From assembly GCA_010030955.1 (NCBI GenBank), contig RHBP01000072.1, forward strand, positions 1 to 8,322: DNA of 8,322 nt, written 5' to 3'. The stretch comes from Synechococcaceae bacterium WBB_10_009 (GTDB taxonomy: Bacteria; Cyanobacteriota; Cyanobacteriia; PCC-6307; Cyanobiaceae). Within the stretch, counting starts at the first letter, position 1, and every line of letters begins with the position of its first letter. This document shows positions 1 to 6,275 of the stretch, in pieces. The notes under the pieces were generated by a model. The model was given only the letters and a program-made list of their open reading frames with translations. It was not told where the DNA came from and ran no database searches. The position numbers were made by a program, and so were the translations under genes.

Positions 1-1548
1 GGGGTGGGGCCGGCTGGGGCGGGAGAGGAATTCCGGGTGGTACTGGCAGGCGGTGAAGAAGGGGTGGTCCTTGAGTTCAATCAGCTCCACCAGGCGGCCA
101 TCCGGTGAGGTGCCGCTGATCTCGTAGCCCGATTCGAGGAACAGGTTGCGGTAGGCGTTGTTGAACTCGTAGCGGTGGCGGTGGCGCTCATACACCACCT
201 CATCGCCGTAGAGCCGCTGGCCCAGGGTGCCCGGCGTCAGCCGGCAGGGGTACACACCGAGGCGCATGGTGCCCCCCAGGTCCACCACGTCCTGCTGCTC
301 CGGCAGCAGGTGGATCACTGGATGGGGGCTGTCGGCATCCAGTTCGGCGCTGGTGGCGCCGGCCAGGCCGGCCTGGTTGCGGGCCCACTCGATCACGGCG
401 CACTGCATCCCCAGGCATAGCCCCAGGAAGGGCACCCGCTGCTCGCGGGCCCAGCGGATCGCCGCCACCTTGCCATCCACGCCGCGGTTGCCGAAGCCGC
501 CCGGCACCACCACCGCATCCATGCCCCGCAGCAGGGCATCGGGCCCCTGCTCCTCGATCTGCTCGGCGCAGATCCAGTGCAGGTCGAGGGCGGCATCGCG
601 GTCGATGCAGGCATGGCGGAGTGCCTCCACCACCGACAGGTAGGCGTCGTTGAGCTGCACGTATTTGCCCACCAGCGCCACCTTCACCGCCGGGCCGGGG
701 TTGCGCAGTTTGGCCACCATGCCGGCCCAGAGGGCCATGTCGCTGTCGTGGTCCGCCAGGCCCAGCAGGTCGAGCACCTCGCGGCAGAGGCCCTCCTGCT
801 CCAGGCTGATGGGCACGGCGTAGATGCTGTCGGCGTCGAGGGCCTGGATCACCGCCCGCTTGGGCACGCCGCAGAAGCCGCCGATCTTGGCCTTGAGGTC
901 TTCGCTGATGCTGCGGTCGCTGCGGCACACCAGCACATCGGGCTGGATGCCGATGGAGCGCAGCTCCTTGACGGAGTGCTGGGTGGGCTTGGTTTTGAGC
1001 TCGCCCGCTGAGGCAATAAAAGGCACAAGCGTCAGGTGAACAAAGCAGCAGCTGCCGCGCCCCAAACGCAAACTCATTTGCCTTGCCGCTTCCAAAAAAG
1101 GCAAGGACTCGATGTCGCCTACAGTACCCCCGATTTCTACGATGGCGACTTGGGCCGCCTGGCCATCATCGAGCACGGCGCCGCGCTCAATAAAAGACTG
1201 GATTTCGTTAGTGATGTGCGGGATGACTTGATCGCCGCGGCGCTCCTTGTTGATCACCGATTGGTAGATCGAGCCGGTGGTCACGCTGTTGAGGCGCGAC
1301 ATCGCGGTGTCGGTGAAGCGCTCGTAGTGGCCCAGGTCGAGGTCGGTCTCGGCGCCGTCTTCGGTGACGAACACCTCGCCGTGCTGGTACGGGCTCATCG
1401 TGCCCGGATCCACGTTGAGGTACGGGTCGAGCTTGAGGATCGAAACGCTGTAGCCACGGCTCTTCAGCAGTCGTCCGAGGCTGGCGGCCACGATGCCCTT
1501 GCCAATGCTGGACACCACGCCACCGGTCACAAAGACGAACTTGGCCAT
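1..1548 (-). CDS. pyrG: CTP synthase (3' end cut by window edge)
   Basis: CTP synthase converts UTP to CTP using ATP and glutamine, the last step of de novo pyrimidine nucleotide synthesis. 516 codons are present without a stop; the C-terminal few tens of residues lie beyond the left edge. The ATG at 1548 opens MAKFVFVTGGVVSSIGKG, the family's N-terminal P-loop. Visible conserved parts: D71 and E138 (Mg/ATP), DIE at 145-147 and KTKPTQ at 185-190 (UTP/CTP site), K221, then the class I glutamine amidotransferase domain with nucleophile C378 in GLCLGMQ, and H504/E506 in HPEF. The start lies 4 nt after the sigma-factor stop, so translational coupling is likely; no strong Shine-Dalgarno was seen. 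Oddities: residues 107 to about 183 look betaproteobacterial rather than cyanobacterial, with different codon use, and about six residues normally found between D106 and Q107 are absent. Identity is certain; whether the enzyme is fully active is open. Confidence 0.97.
   Translation of the reverse strand, partial: MAKFVFVTGGVVSSIGKGIVAASLGRLLKSRGYSVSILKLDPYLNVDPGTMSPYQHGEVFVTEDGAETDLDLGHYERFTDTAMSRLNSVTTGSIYQSVINKERRGDQVIPHITNEIQSFIERGAVLDDGQAAQVAIVEIGGTVGDIESLPFLEAARQMSLRLGRGSCCFVHLTLVPFIASAGELKTKPTQHSVKELRSIGIQPDVLVCRSDRSISEDLKAKIGGFCGVPKRAVIQALDADSIYAVPISLEQEGLCREVLDLLGLADHDSDMALWAGMVAKLRNPGPAVKVALVGKYVQLNDAYLSVVEALRHACIDRDAALDLHWICAEQIEEQGPDALLRGMDAVVVPGGFGNRGVDGKVAAIRWAREQRVPFLGLCLGMQCAVIEWARNQAGLAGATSAELDADSPHPVIHLLPEQQDVVDLGGTMRLGVYPCRLTPGTLGQRLYGDEVVYERHRHRYEFNNAYRNLFLESGYEISGTSPDGRLVELIELKDHPFFTACQYHPEFLSRPSRPHP
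997..1230 (-). other. Foreign-looking block inside pyrG (putative recombinant segment)
   Basis: This stretch encodes roughly residues 107-184 of CTP synthase. Hand-counted G+C is 55% for 1011-1230, against 64% for 901-1000 and 63% for 1231-1330. Codon choice changes with it: L149, L152, L160 and L162 are TTG, Q107, Q133 and Q157 are CAA, and TTT, GTA, ACT, AGT and CCT appear, whereas the flanks prefer CTG, CAG and other codons ending in G or C. The protein (NEIQSFIERGA, then LEAARQMSLRLGR and CFVHLTLVPFIASAGE) matches the form I remember from Burkholderiales PyrG. Picocyanobacterial PyrG, as I remember it, has a different sequence here, while the flanks (KERRGD and HSVKELRSIGIQPDVLVCRSD) are cyanobacterial. 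The right-hand boundary is soft because both lineages share GELKTKPTQHSV. The family comparison is from memory, not from an alignment. Confidence 0.6.
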
Positions 1549-1552
1549 GGCA

Positions 1553-2776
1553 TCAGCAGCGACCCTTCAATCTACCGGGCCCCTCCAGGGGGCAGGGCTC
1601 GCCCAGGTCGCTGTCCAGGCTGGGCAGGTAATCGTGCACGCGGCAGCGCCGCTGGGGCTGGCGCAGCTTGAGCAGGGCGCGGCATTCGATCTGGCGCACC
1701 CGCTCCCGCGACAGCCGCAGGCCGGCGCCGATTTCGGAGAGGGTCTGGGGCTGGTCGTCCTCCAGGCCGTAGCGCAGCCGGATCACCGCCGCTTCGCGGT
1801 GGGTGAGCTCCGCCAACAGGGCCTCCAGATCGTCGTGCAGCTGCTCGCGGGTGAGTTCCTGTTCCGGGGTGGCGTGGCTGTCCTCCAGCAGTTCGCTCAG
1901 TTCGGTGTCCTGCTCACGGCCCACCCGGGTGTCGAGCGAGACGGCCCGCGGCACCCGCATCAGGGTGAGCCGCACCACCTCTTCGCTGAGCCCCAGCCGC
2001 TGGGCCAGGTCGGCCACGGAGGCCAGCCGCCCATGCTCCGCCGCGATCTGGCGCTGGGCTTTCTTGATGCGGTTGAGCTTCTCGGTGACATGCACCGGCA
2101 GCCGGATCGTGCGGCTCTGGGTGGCGATGGCGCGGGTGATGCCCTGGCGGATCCACCAGTAGGCGTAGGTGCTGAAGCGGAAGCCGCGGGTGGGGTCGTA
2201 CTTCTCCACGGCCCGCTCCAGGCCCAGGGTGCCCTCCTGCACCAGATCCAGCAGCTCCATGCCCCGCTGCTGGTACTTCTTGGCCACCGCCACCACCAGC
2301 CGCAGGTTGGCCTGGATCATGCGGTCGCGGGCGCGGCGGCCCTGGTGCAGCGCCTGCTTCAGGGCGGCCACCTCCAGGCCGCTCTGCTCCGCCCACAGCT
2401 GTTGCCCCTGCCGCAGCCGCTCCCGCAGGGCGGCGGGCTCCAGGCCGCAGTGCTGCGCCCATTGCACCTGGGTGGGGGTGTGCCCGAGCTGGGAGCCCAG
2501 CCGCTGCCGCCGCTCCTCCAGCTGGATCAGCTCCGCCAGGGGCGGGCAGTCCTGGGCCCGTTGCCGGCGCTCCTGCAGCAACCGTTCCCGCTGCTGCACC
2601 TGGCGGGCCAGGGTGAGTTCCTGCTCGTGGCTGAGCAGGTCCACGCGGCCGATGTCCTGCAGGTAAAGGCGCACCAGGTCGCTGCTGGAGCGTCGCTGGC
2701 TGGCCTTGGCGGGGTTTGCCTTGGCGGGGCCTTGGTGGGTGGCGGAGGCGCGGGGCAAGCCCACTCCCGGAGACAA
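1553..2776 (-). CDS. Group 2 sigma-70 family RNA polymerase sigma factor
   Basis: An alternative sigma factor of the RpoD-like group 2 type (SigB/SigD-like in cyanobacteria), which directs RNA polymerase to promoters under stress or changing light or nutrients. From the start used here (407 aa): region 1.2 at about 31-61 (SDLVRLYLQDIGR), region 2.1-2.4 at about 150-235, including NLRLVVAVAKKY, DLVQEGTLGL and the -10-recognising YAYWWIRQGITRAI, region 3 at about 236-285, and region 4 at about 318-375 with the helix-turn-helix LSEIGAGLRLSRERVRQIE. The long N-terminal region 1.1 of the primary sigma is absent. No in-frame ATG exists between the upstream stop (2795-2797) and region 1.2; the TTG at 2776, with GAGG about 9 nt upstream, is preferred, but GTG 2764 or TTG 2758 are possible. 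Residues 106-148 hold a tandem duplication. It lies 85 nt after aspS and 4 nt before pyrG. The exact Sig letter is not assignable. Confidence 0.95.
   Translation of the reverse strand: MSPGVGLPRASATHQGPAKANPAKASQRRSSSDLVRLYLQDIGRVDLLSHEQELTLARQVQQRERLLQERRQRAQDCPPLAELIQLEERRQRLGSQLGHTPTQVQWAQHCGLEPAALRERLRQGQQLWAEQSGLEVAALKQALHQGRRARDRMIQANLRLVVAVAKKYQQRGMELLDLVQEGTLGLERAVEKYDPTRGFRFSTYAYWWIRQGITRAIATQSRTIRLPVHVTEKLNRIKKAQRQIAAEHGRLASVADLAQRLGLSEEVVRLTLMRVPRAVSLDTRVGREQDTELSELLEDSHATPEQELTREQLHDDLEALLAELTHREAAVIRLRYGLEDDQPQTLSEIGAGLRLSRERVRQIECRALLKLRQPQRRCRVHDYLPSLDSDLGEPCPLEGPGRLKGRC
2333..2461 (-). repeat. Internal tandem duplication in the sigma factor, before region 2.1
   Basis: Residues 106-126 and 128-148 of the sigma factor align without gaps at a 22-residue period: W-A-x3-G-L-E-x-A-A-L-x3-L-x-Q-G-x2, 11 of 21 positions identical. 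In group 2 sigma factors, as I remember them, a single module of this kind (WA..GL...L...L..G) leads into the A/R-K-x-x-M-I/V-x-x-NLRLVV of region 2.1. A second copy would lengthen this helical linker by about 22 residues. Confidence 0.55.
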
Positions 2777-2791
2777 CGCCCCCAGCCTCGG

Positions 2792-2805
2792 GTCTCATCT
2801 GAGAC
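2792..2805. promoter_or_regulatory. Hyphenated palindrome upstream of the sigma-factor gene
   Basis: GTCTCA-TC-TGAGAC has perfect 6-bp arms around a 2-nt centre. It lies in the 85-nt gap between aspS and the sigma gene, 16-29 nt upstream of the preferred TTG start. It could be an operator or a small mRNA hairpin near the ribosome site. No convincing -35/-10 pair was seen, no regulator is known to me for this sequence, and a 6-bp dyad may occur by chance. Confidence 0.25.
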
Positions 2806-2861
2806 ACAGCCGGAAATGACTGGTTTGTGTTCGGGTTCTGCCGGGCTGGAGTTGTCCGGGG

Positions 2862-4688
2862 CTACGCCTCGGCGTCGTCCACCCAGGTGCTGGCCACGTG
2901 CAGCTCCTCCAGCTGCTGGGGGGCCACGCCGCCGGGGGCGCCGGTCATCAGGCAGCGGGCCTGCTGGGTTTTGGGGAAGGCGATCGTGTCGCGGATCGAC
3001 TCCTCGCCCGCCAGCAGCATGACCATCCGATCCAGGCCGAAGGCCAGGCCGCCGTGGGGTGGGGCGCCCATGTCGAGCGCCTCCATCAGGAAGCCGAACT
3101 GCCGGTTGGCCTCCTCCAGGGGCAGGCCCACGGTTTGCAGCACCTGCCGCTGCAGCGCCGAATCGTGGATGCGCAGGGAGCCACCGCCGAGTTCGAGGCC
3201 GTTGAGCACCAGGTCGTAGGCCTGGGCGCGGGCCGTGGGCAGGGTGTCGGCCCAGGCGGCGGGGTCGCTGCCGAGGTCGTCGCTGTTGGGGGCACAGAAG
3301 GGGTGGTGCAGCGCCTCGTAGCGGTTTTCGCCCTCGTTGAACTCGAACATCGGGAAATCCACCACCCAGAGGAAGTTCCACTGGTCGTTGTCGCGGTCGG
3401 GCTGCACCAGGCCCAGCTCCTTGGCCAGGTACTGGCGTACCCGATCGAGGGCCTTGTTCACCGTGGCGGTGTCGCCGGCGCCAAAGAGCAGCAGGGTGCC
3501 GGGTTCGGCGCCGGTGCGCTCCAGCAGTTCGGCTTTTTTGGCGTCGCTGAGGTTGTCCTTGATGGCGCCGATGGTGTCGATCTCACCGCCTTCGCGCACG
3601 CGGATGAAGGCCAGGCCACCGGCCCCGGCCTTCTGGGCCTCGCTGAACACATCGCCACCGGGCTTGATGCGCACGTTGCTCACGGCGTCGTTGCCGCCGG
3701 GCACGGCGATCACCTTCACGGCGCCGCCGGCGGCCACGGCCCCGGAGAACACCTTGAAGCCCATGTCGGCCACCAGGTCGCTCACGTTGGTGAGCTCCAT
3801 GCCGTAGCGGGTGTCGGGGCGGTCGGTGCCGTAACGCTCCATGGCCTCATGCCAGGTGAGCCGCGGGAAGGGGCGGGGCAGCTCGATGCCCTTCACGGCC
3901 TTCCAGATGGCGGCGATCAGGGCTTCGTTGAGCTCCAGGATCTGCTCCTGGTCCATGAAGCTCATCTCCATGTCCAGCTGGGTGAATTCCGGCTGGCGGT
4001 CGGCCCGCAGGTCTTCGTCGCGGAAGCAGCGGGCCACCTGGTAGTAGCGCTCGATGCCCCCCACCATCAGCAGCTGCTTGAACAACTGGGGCGATTGGGG
4101 CAGGGCAAACCACTCGCCGCCGCAGACCCGCGAGGGCACCAGGTAGTCGCGGGCGCCCTCGGGGGTGGAGCGGGTGAGCACGGGGGTCTCCACCTCGATG
4201 AAGCCCTGGTCTTCGAGGAAGCGGCGCGCGGCCTGGATGGTCTGGGCGCGCAGGCGCAGGTTGCCGTTCATGCGCTCGCGGCGCAGGTCGAGATAGCGGT
4301 GGCGCAGCCGCAGCTCCTCGCGGGTGTTTTCTTCGTCGTGCACCGACACGGGGAAGGGCAGGTTGCCCTTCACGCCGTTGAGCACGGTGATGGCGCTGGC
4401 CAGCACCTCCACGCGGCCGGTGGCCAGCTTGTCGTTGATGGCGTCGGCGGGGCGCTGCCGCACCGTGCCCTCCACCTGGATCACGGTTTCGTTGCGCAGG
4501 TGCTCCGCCACGGCGAACATCGCGGCGCCGTTGTCGGGATCCACGGTGATCTGCACGCTGCCGCTGCGGTCGCGCAGGTCGATGAAGATCACGCCGCCGT
4601 GGTCACGGCTGCGGTCCACCCAGCCACACAGCTGCACGGCCTGGCCGGTGGCGCCTTGGCGCAGGTCGCCGCATCCGTGGCTGCGCAT
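2862..4688 (-). CDS. aspS: Aspartyl-tRNA synthetase
   Basis: A class IIb aminoacyl-tRNA synthetase that charges tRNA-Asp with aspartate in the cytoplasm. The 608-residue product (bacterial AspRS is usually about 590-600) has an N-terminal OB-fold anticodon domain at about 15-105, class II motif 1 near 155-180 (GFIEVETPVLTRSTPEGARD), motif 2 near 214-242 (YYQVARCFRDEDLRADRQPE), a bacterial GAD insertion domain at about 295-420, and motif 3 near 547-573 (GLAFGLDRMVMLL). The ATG at 4688 was chosen because it gives the canonical MRS-x-GCGDLR start; a TTG at 4706 would add six unconserved residues. H30 in DRSRDHGG is the residue type linked to non-discriminating AspRS, which also charges tRNA-Asn; the discriminating E. 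coli enzyme has Leu there. Position 64 nt after gcvT fits cotranscription but does not prove it. Confidence 0.97.
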   Translation of the reverse strand: MRSHGCGDLRQGATGQAVQLCGWVDRSRDHGGVIFIDLRDRSGSVQITVDPDNGAAMFAVAEHLRNETVIQVEGTVRQRPADAINDKLATGRVEVLASAITVLNGVKGNLPFPVSVHDEENTREELRLRHRYLDLRRERMNGNLRLRAQTIQAARRFLEDQGFIEVETPVLTRSTPEGARDYLVPSRVCGGEWFALPQSPQLFKQLLMVGGIERYYQVARCFRDEDLRADRQPEFTQLDMEMSFMDQEQILELNEALIAAIWKAVKGIELPRPFPRLTWHEAMERYGTDRPDTRYGMELTNVSDLVADMGFKVFSGAVAAGGAVKVIAVPGGNDAVSNVRIKPGGDVFSEAQKAGAGGLAFIRVREGGEIDTIGAIKDNLSDAKKAELLERTGAEPGTLLLFGAGDTATVNKALDRVRQYLAKELGLVQPDRDNDQWNFLWVVDFPMFEFNEGENRYEALHHPFCAPNSDDLGSDPAAWADTLPTARAQAYDLVLNGLELGGGSLRIHDSALQRQVLQTVGLPLEEANRQFGFLMEALDMGAPPHGGLAFGLDRMVMLLAGEESIRDTIAFPKTQQARCLMTGAPGGVAPQQLEELHVASTWVDDAEA

Positions 4689-4703
4689 GCTGAGGGGGAG
4701 AAG

Positions 4704-4716
4704 CAATCGGCGATTG
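4704..4716. promoter_or_regulatory. Odd-centred palindrome upstream of aspS
   Basis: CAATCG-G-CGATTG has perfect 6-bp arms and lies 16-28 nt upstream of the aspS ATG, in the 64-nt gcvT-aspS gap. Its spacing from the start resembles that of the dyad in front of the sigma gene, but its sequence is unrelated. A small operator or RNA hairpin is possible; coincidence is not excluded. Confidence 0.2.
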
Positions 4717-4752
4717 TCCCACCCGGGGCTGCGGCGCCGAGCTGTGGCGGCG

Positions 4753-5865
4753 TCAGCGCCGGTAAAAGGGCCGTTTCACTACCTGGGCGGGCTCCAGCCG
4801 GCCGCGGATCTCCACCGCCAGGGTGGTGCCGAGCTTGGCGTGGGCGGCCGGCACGCTGGCCAGGGCGATGCCCGCCTCCAGGCAGGGCGACCAGCCCCCA
4901 CTGGTGACCGCACCGATGGGGCTGCCGCCCGCCAGCACCGGGTAGCCGTGGCGGGGGATGGCCCGGCCCTGCAGCTGCAGCCCCACCAGGCGGCGGGGGG
5001 CGCCGGCGGCGGTTTGCGCCTCCAGCACCTCCCGGCCGATGAAGGCCTTGGGCATCTCGAGGTGCACCAGCCAGCCGAGCCCCACCTCCAGCGGGGTGGT
5101 GCTGGCATCCATGTCGTTGCCGTAGAGGTGCATGGCCGCCTCCAGGCGCAGGGTGTCGCGGGCGCCGAGGCCGCAGGGCTGCACCCCCTGCTCCAGGCAG
5201 TGCACCCACAGGGCCCGGCCGGCGTCAGCGGTGAGCAGCAGCTCGAAGCCGTCCTCCCCCGTGTAGCCCGTGCGCCCCACGAAGGCGTCGCCGATGCCCG
5301 CGAGGCTGAGCGTGCGGTGGCCGAAGCGCGGCAGGCCGGCGAGGCTCTCGCCGCAGAGCTGCTCCAGCCGTTGGGCGGCCTCGGGGCCCTGCAGGGCCAG
5401 CAGCACACCACCGCCCTTGTGGTCGGCCACGGCGATGCCGGCGGGCTCCAGCTGGCTGCGCAGCCAGGCGGTGTCCGCCTCGGCGCAGGCGGCGTTGATC
5501 ACCAGCAGCAGCTCGTGGCTTTGGAGGTCGTCCCGCCAGCCCCGGTCGTAAACGATCAGGTCGTCGCGGATGCCGCCCCGGTCGTTGAGCAGCACCGTGT
5601 AGCAGGCCTCACCGGGGCCGATGCGGAACAAATCGGTGGGCACCAAGGCCTGCAGCGCGTCCTTGGCGCCGGGCCCCAACAGCTGCAGCACCCCCATGTG
5701 GGAGATGTCGAACAGGCCGCAGCGCTCGCGCACGGCCCGGTGCTCCTCCAGCAGGCCGGCAAATTGCACCGCCATCTCCCAGCCGGCGAAGGGCACCAGG
5801 CGCCCCCCCGCTGCGCGGATCTCCGCATGCAGGGGGGTGCGCTGCAGGGGCTGGGGGGCGTCCAT
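4753..5865 (-). CDS. gcvT: Aminomethyltransferase, glycine cleavage system T protein
   Basis: GcvT moves the aminomethyl carbon from the lipoyl H protein to tetrahydrofolate, releasing ammonia and forming 5,10-methylene-THF. In cyanobacteria this serves photorespiratory glycine breakdown and one-carbon supply. The 370-residue product has the family length. Conserved parts include PFAGWEMAVQF (25-35), GLFDISHMG (50-58), LNDRGGIRDD with catalytic D101 (93-102), GRTGYTGEDGFEL (197-209), GARDTLRLEA (234-243) and the C-terminal GxVTSGGWSP. The ATG at 5865 gives the usual start (TPLH-x-x-H/E-x-x-x-x-GGRLVPFAGWEM). No clear Shine-Dalgarno precedes it. It reads away from the plus-strand islet, so the 172-nt gap before it must hold its promoter unless it is read from speE/speB. 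The other gcv genes are not in this window. Confidence 0.96.
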   Translation of the reverse strand: MDAPQPLQRTPLHAEIRAAGGRLVPFAGWEMAVQFAGLLEEHRAVRERCGLFDISHMGVLQLLGPGAKDALQALVPTDLFRIGPGEACYTVLLNDRGGIRDDLIVYDRGWRDDLQSHELLLVINAACAEADTAWLRSQLEPAGIAVADHKGGGVLLALQGPEAAQRLEQLCGESLAGLPRFGHRTLSLAGIGDAFVGRTGYTGEDGFELLLTADAGRALWVHCLEQGVQPCGLGARDTLRLEAAMHLYGNDMDASTTPLEVGLGWLVHLEMPKAFIGREVLEAQTAAGAPRRLVGLQLQGRAIPRHGYPVLAGGSPIGAVTSGGWSPCLEAGIALASVPAAHAKLGTTLAVEIRGRLEPAQVVKRPFYRR

Positions 5866-6037
5866 GGCGCTGGGGCAGGGGCCCGGATCCTATGGAGGGT
5901 GGCGCGGCGGTGGGTGGCGGCCCACGCCCGTTCCCTTCCGATCGGCTTCCAGATCGGGAAGAGATCCCGCAGCTTCGGGGATCCCCCTGGTGGCGGTGCG
6001 CCGGCGTGATTACGTTGGGCGACCCCAGGCCCTCCCC
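5866..6037. promoter_or_regulatory. Divergent gcvT / small-gene intergenic region with two adjacent potential hairpins
   Basis: 172 nt between two divergent genes, so it probably carries at least one promoter for each. Two inverted repeats sit side by side. The first pairs 5935-5943 with 5952-5961 (9 bp, one bulged base, 8-nt loop). The second pairs GATCCC 5963-5968 with GGGATC 5978-5983 (9-nt loop). Four GATC sites fall within 5940-5983. On the minus strand the structures would lie about 70-118 nt ahead of the gcvT ATG and could form a leader structure. I looked for the conserved core of a glycine riboswitch and did not recognise it. TAGGAT on the minus strand (5887-5892) is a weak -10 candidate without a matching -35. 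Confidence 0.35.
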
Positions 6038-6271
6038 ATGGGCAACCGACCCTGCTGCCGCAGCTGCCGCCACTGCGCCCCACCGAACGGGGCCCAGCTG
6101 GGCTGGTGCCAGCTGCGCAAGTTGCCGATCCATGGGGATCTGGCCTCGGAGCTGTGGTGCCACCACTGGACCGCCCGGCCCCCTCGGCTGCCCCTGAGCC
6201 CCGATGGCGGCAGCCTGGTGGTGGAATCGAGCAACCGTCAGCTGGCCCTGGCGGACGTGCTGGAAAGTTGA
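6038..6271 (+). CDS. Small cysteine-rich protein, probably metal- or Fe-S-binding
   Basis: A 77-residue protein without a function known to me; I believe similar short proteins occur in other picocyanobacteria, but cannot confirm this. Cysteines are at 6, 7, 10, 13, 24 and 41, giving C-C-x2-C-x2-C-x10-C-x16-C, followed by H42, H43 and W44. This pattern (CRxCRHC, then GWCQLRKL, then LWCHHWTARPPRLP) suggests a small zinc or iron-sulfur binding fold of about 50 residues plus a polar tail. It has no signal peptide or membrane segment. The reading frame stays open far upstream, but that part is antisense to gcvT; the ATG at 6038 falls just before the cysteine cluster, with AGG 8 nt upstream. It is the first of two plus-strand genes set between minus-strand neighbours. 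It could be a redox or metal-sensing partner of the CNB-like gene downstream; that is inference. Confidence 0.7.
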   Translation: MGNRPCCRSCRHCAPPNGAQLGWCQLRKLPIHGDLASELWCHHWTARPPRLPLSPDGGSLVVESSNRQLALADVLES

Positions 6272-6275
6272 AGGC

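Noticed and set aside
1914..2807. Minus-strand frame with an ATG just upstream of the sigma gene
   Set aside because: It is out of frame with the sigma domains and rich in Pro, Ala and Gly; the sigma protein itself must begin at a non-ATG codon.
1493..3022. 509-codon open frame on the plus strand
   Set aside because: Antisense to the sigma factor and the start of pyrG; composition is that of a shadow frame and no family is recognisable.
4689..4706. Six-residue longer AspRS from a TTG at 4706
   Set aside because: The ATG at 4688 gives the canonical MRS start of the family.
2898..4907. 669-codon open frame on the plus strand
   Set aside because: It is antisense to aspS, has low-complexity Gly/Ala/His/Gln composition typical of GC-rich shadow frames, and shows no domain; aspS explains the region.
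5866..6037. Glycine riboswitch upstream of gcvT
   Set aside because: Hairpins are present, but the conserved glycine aptamer core could not be recognised on the minus strand.
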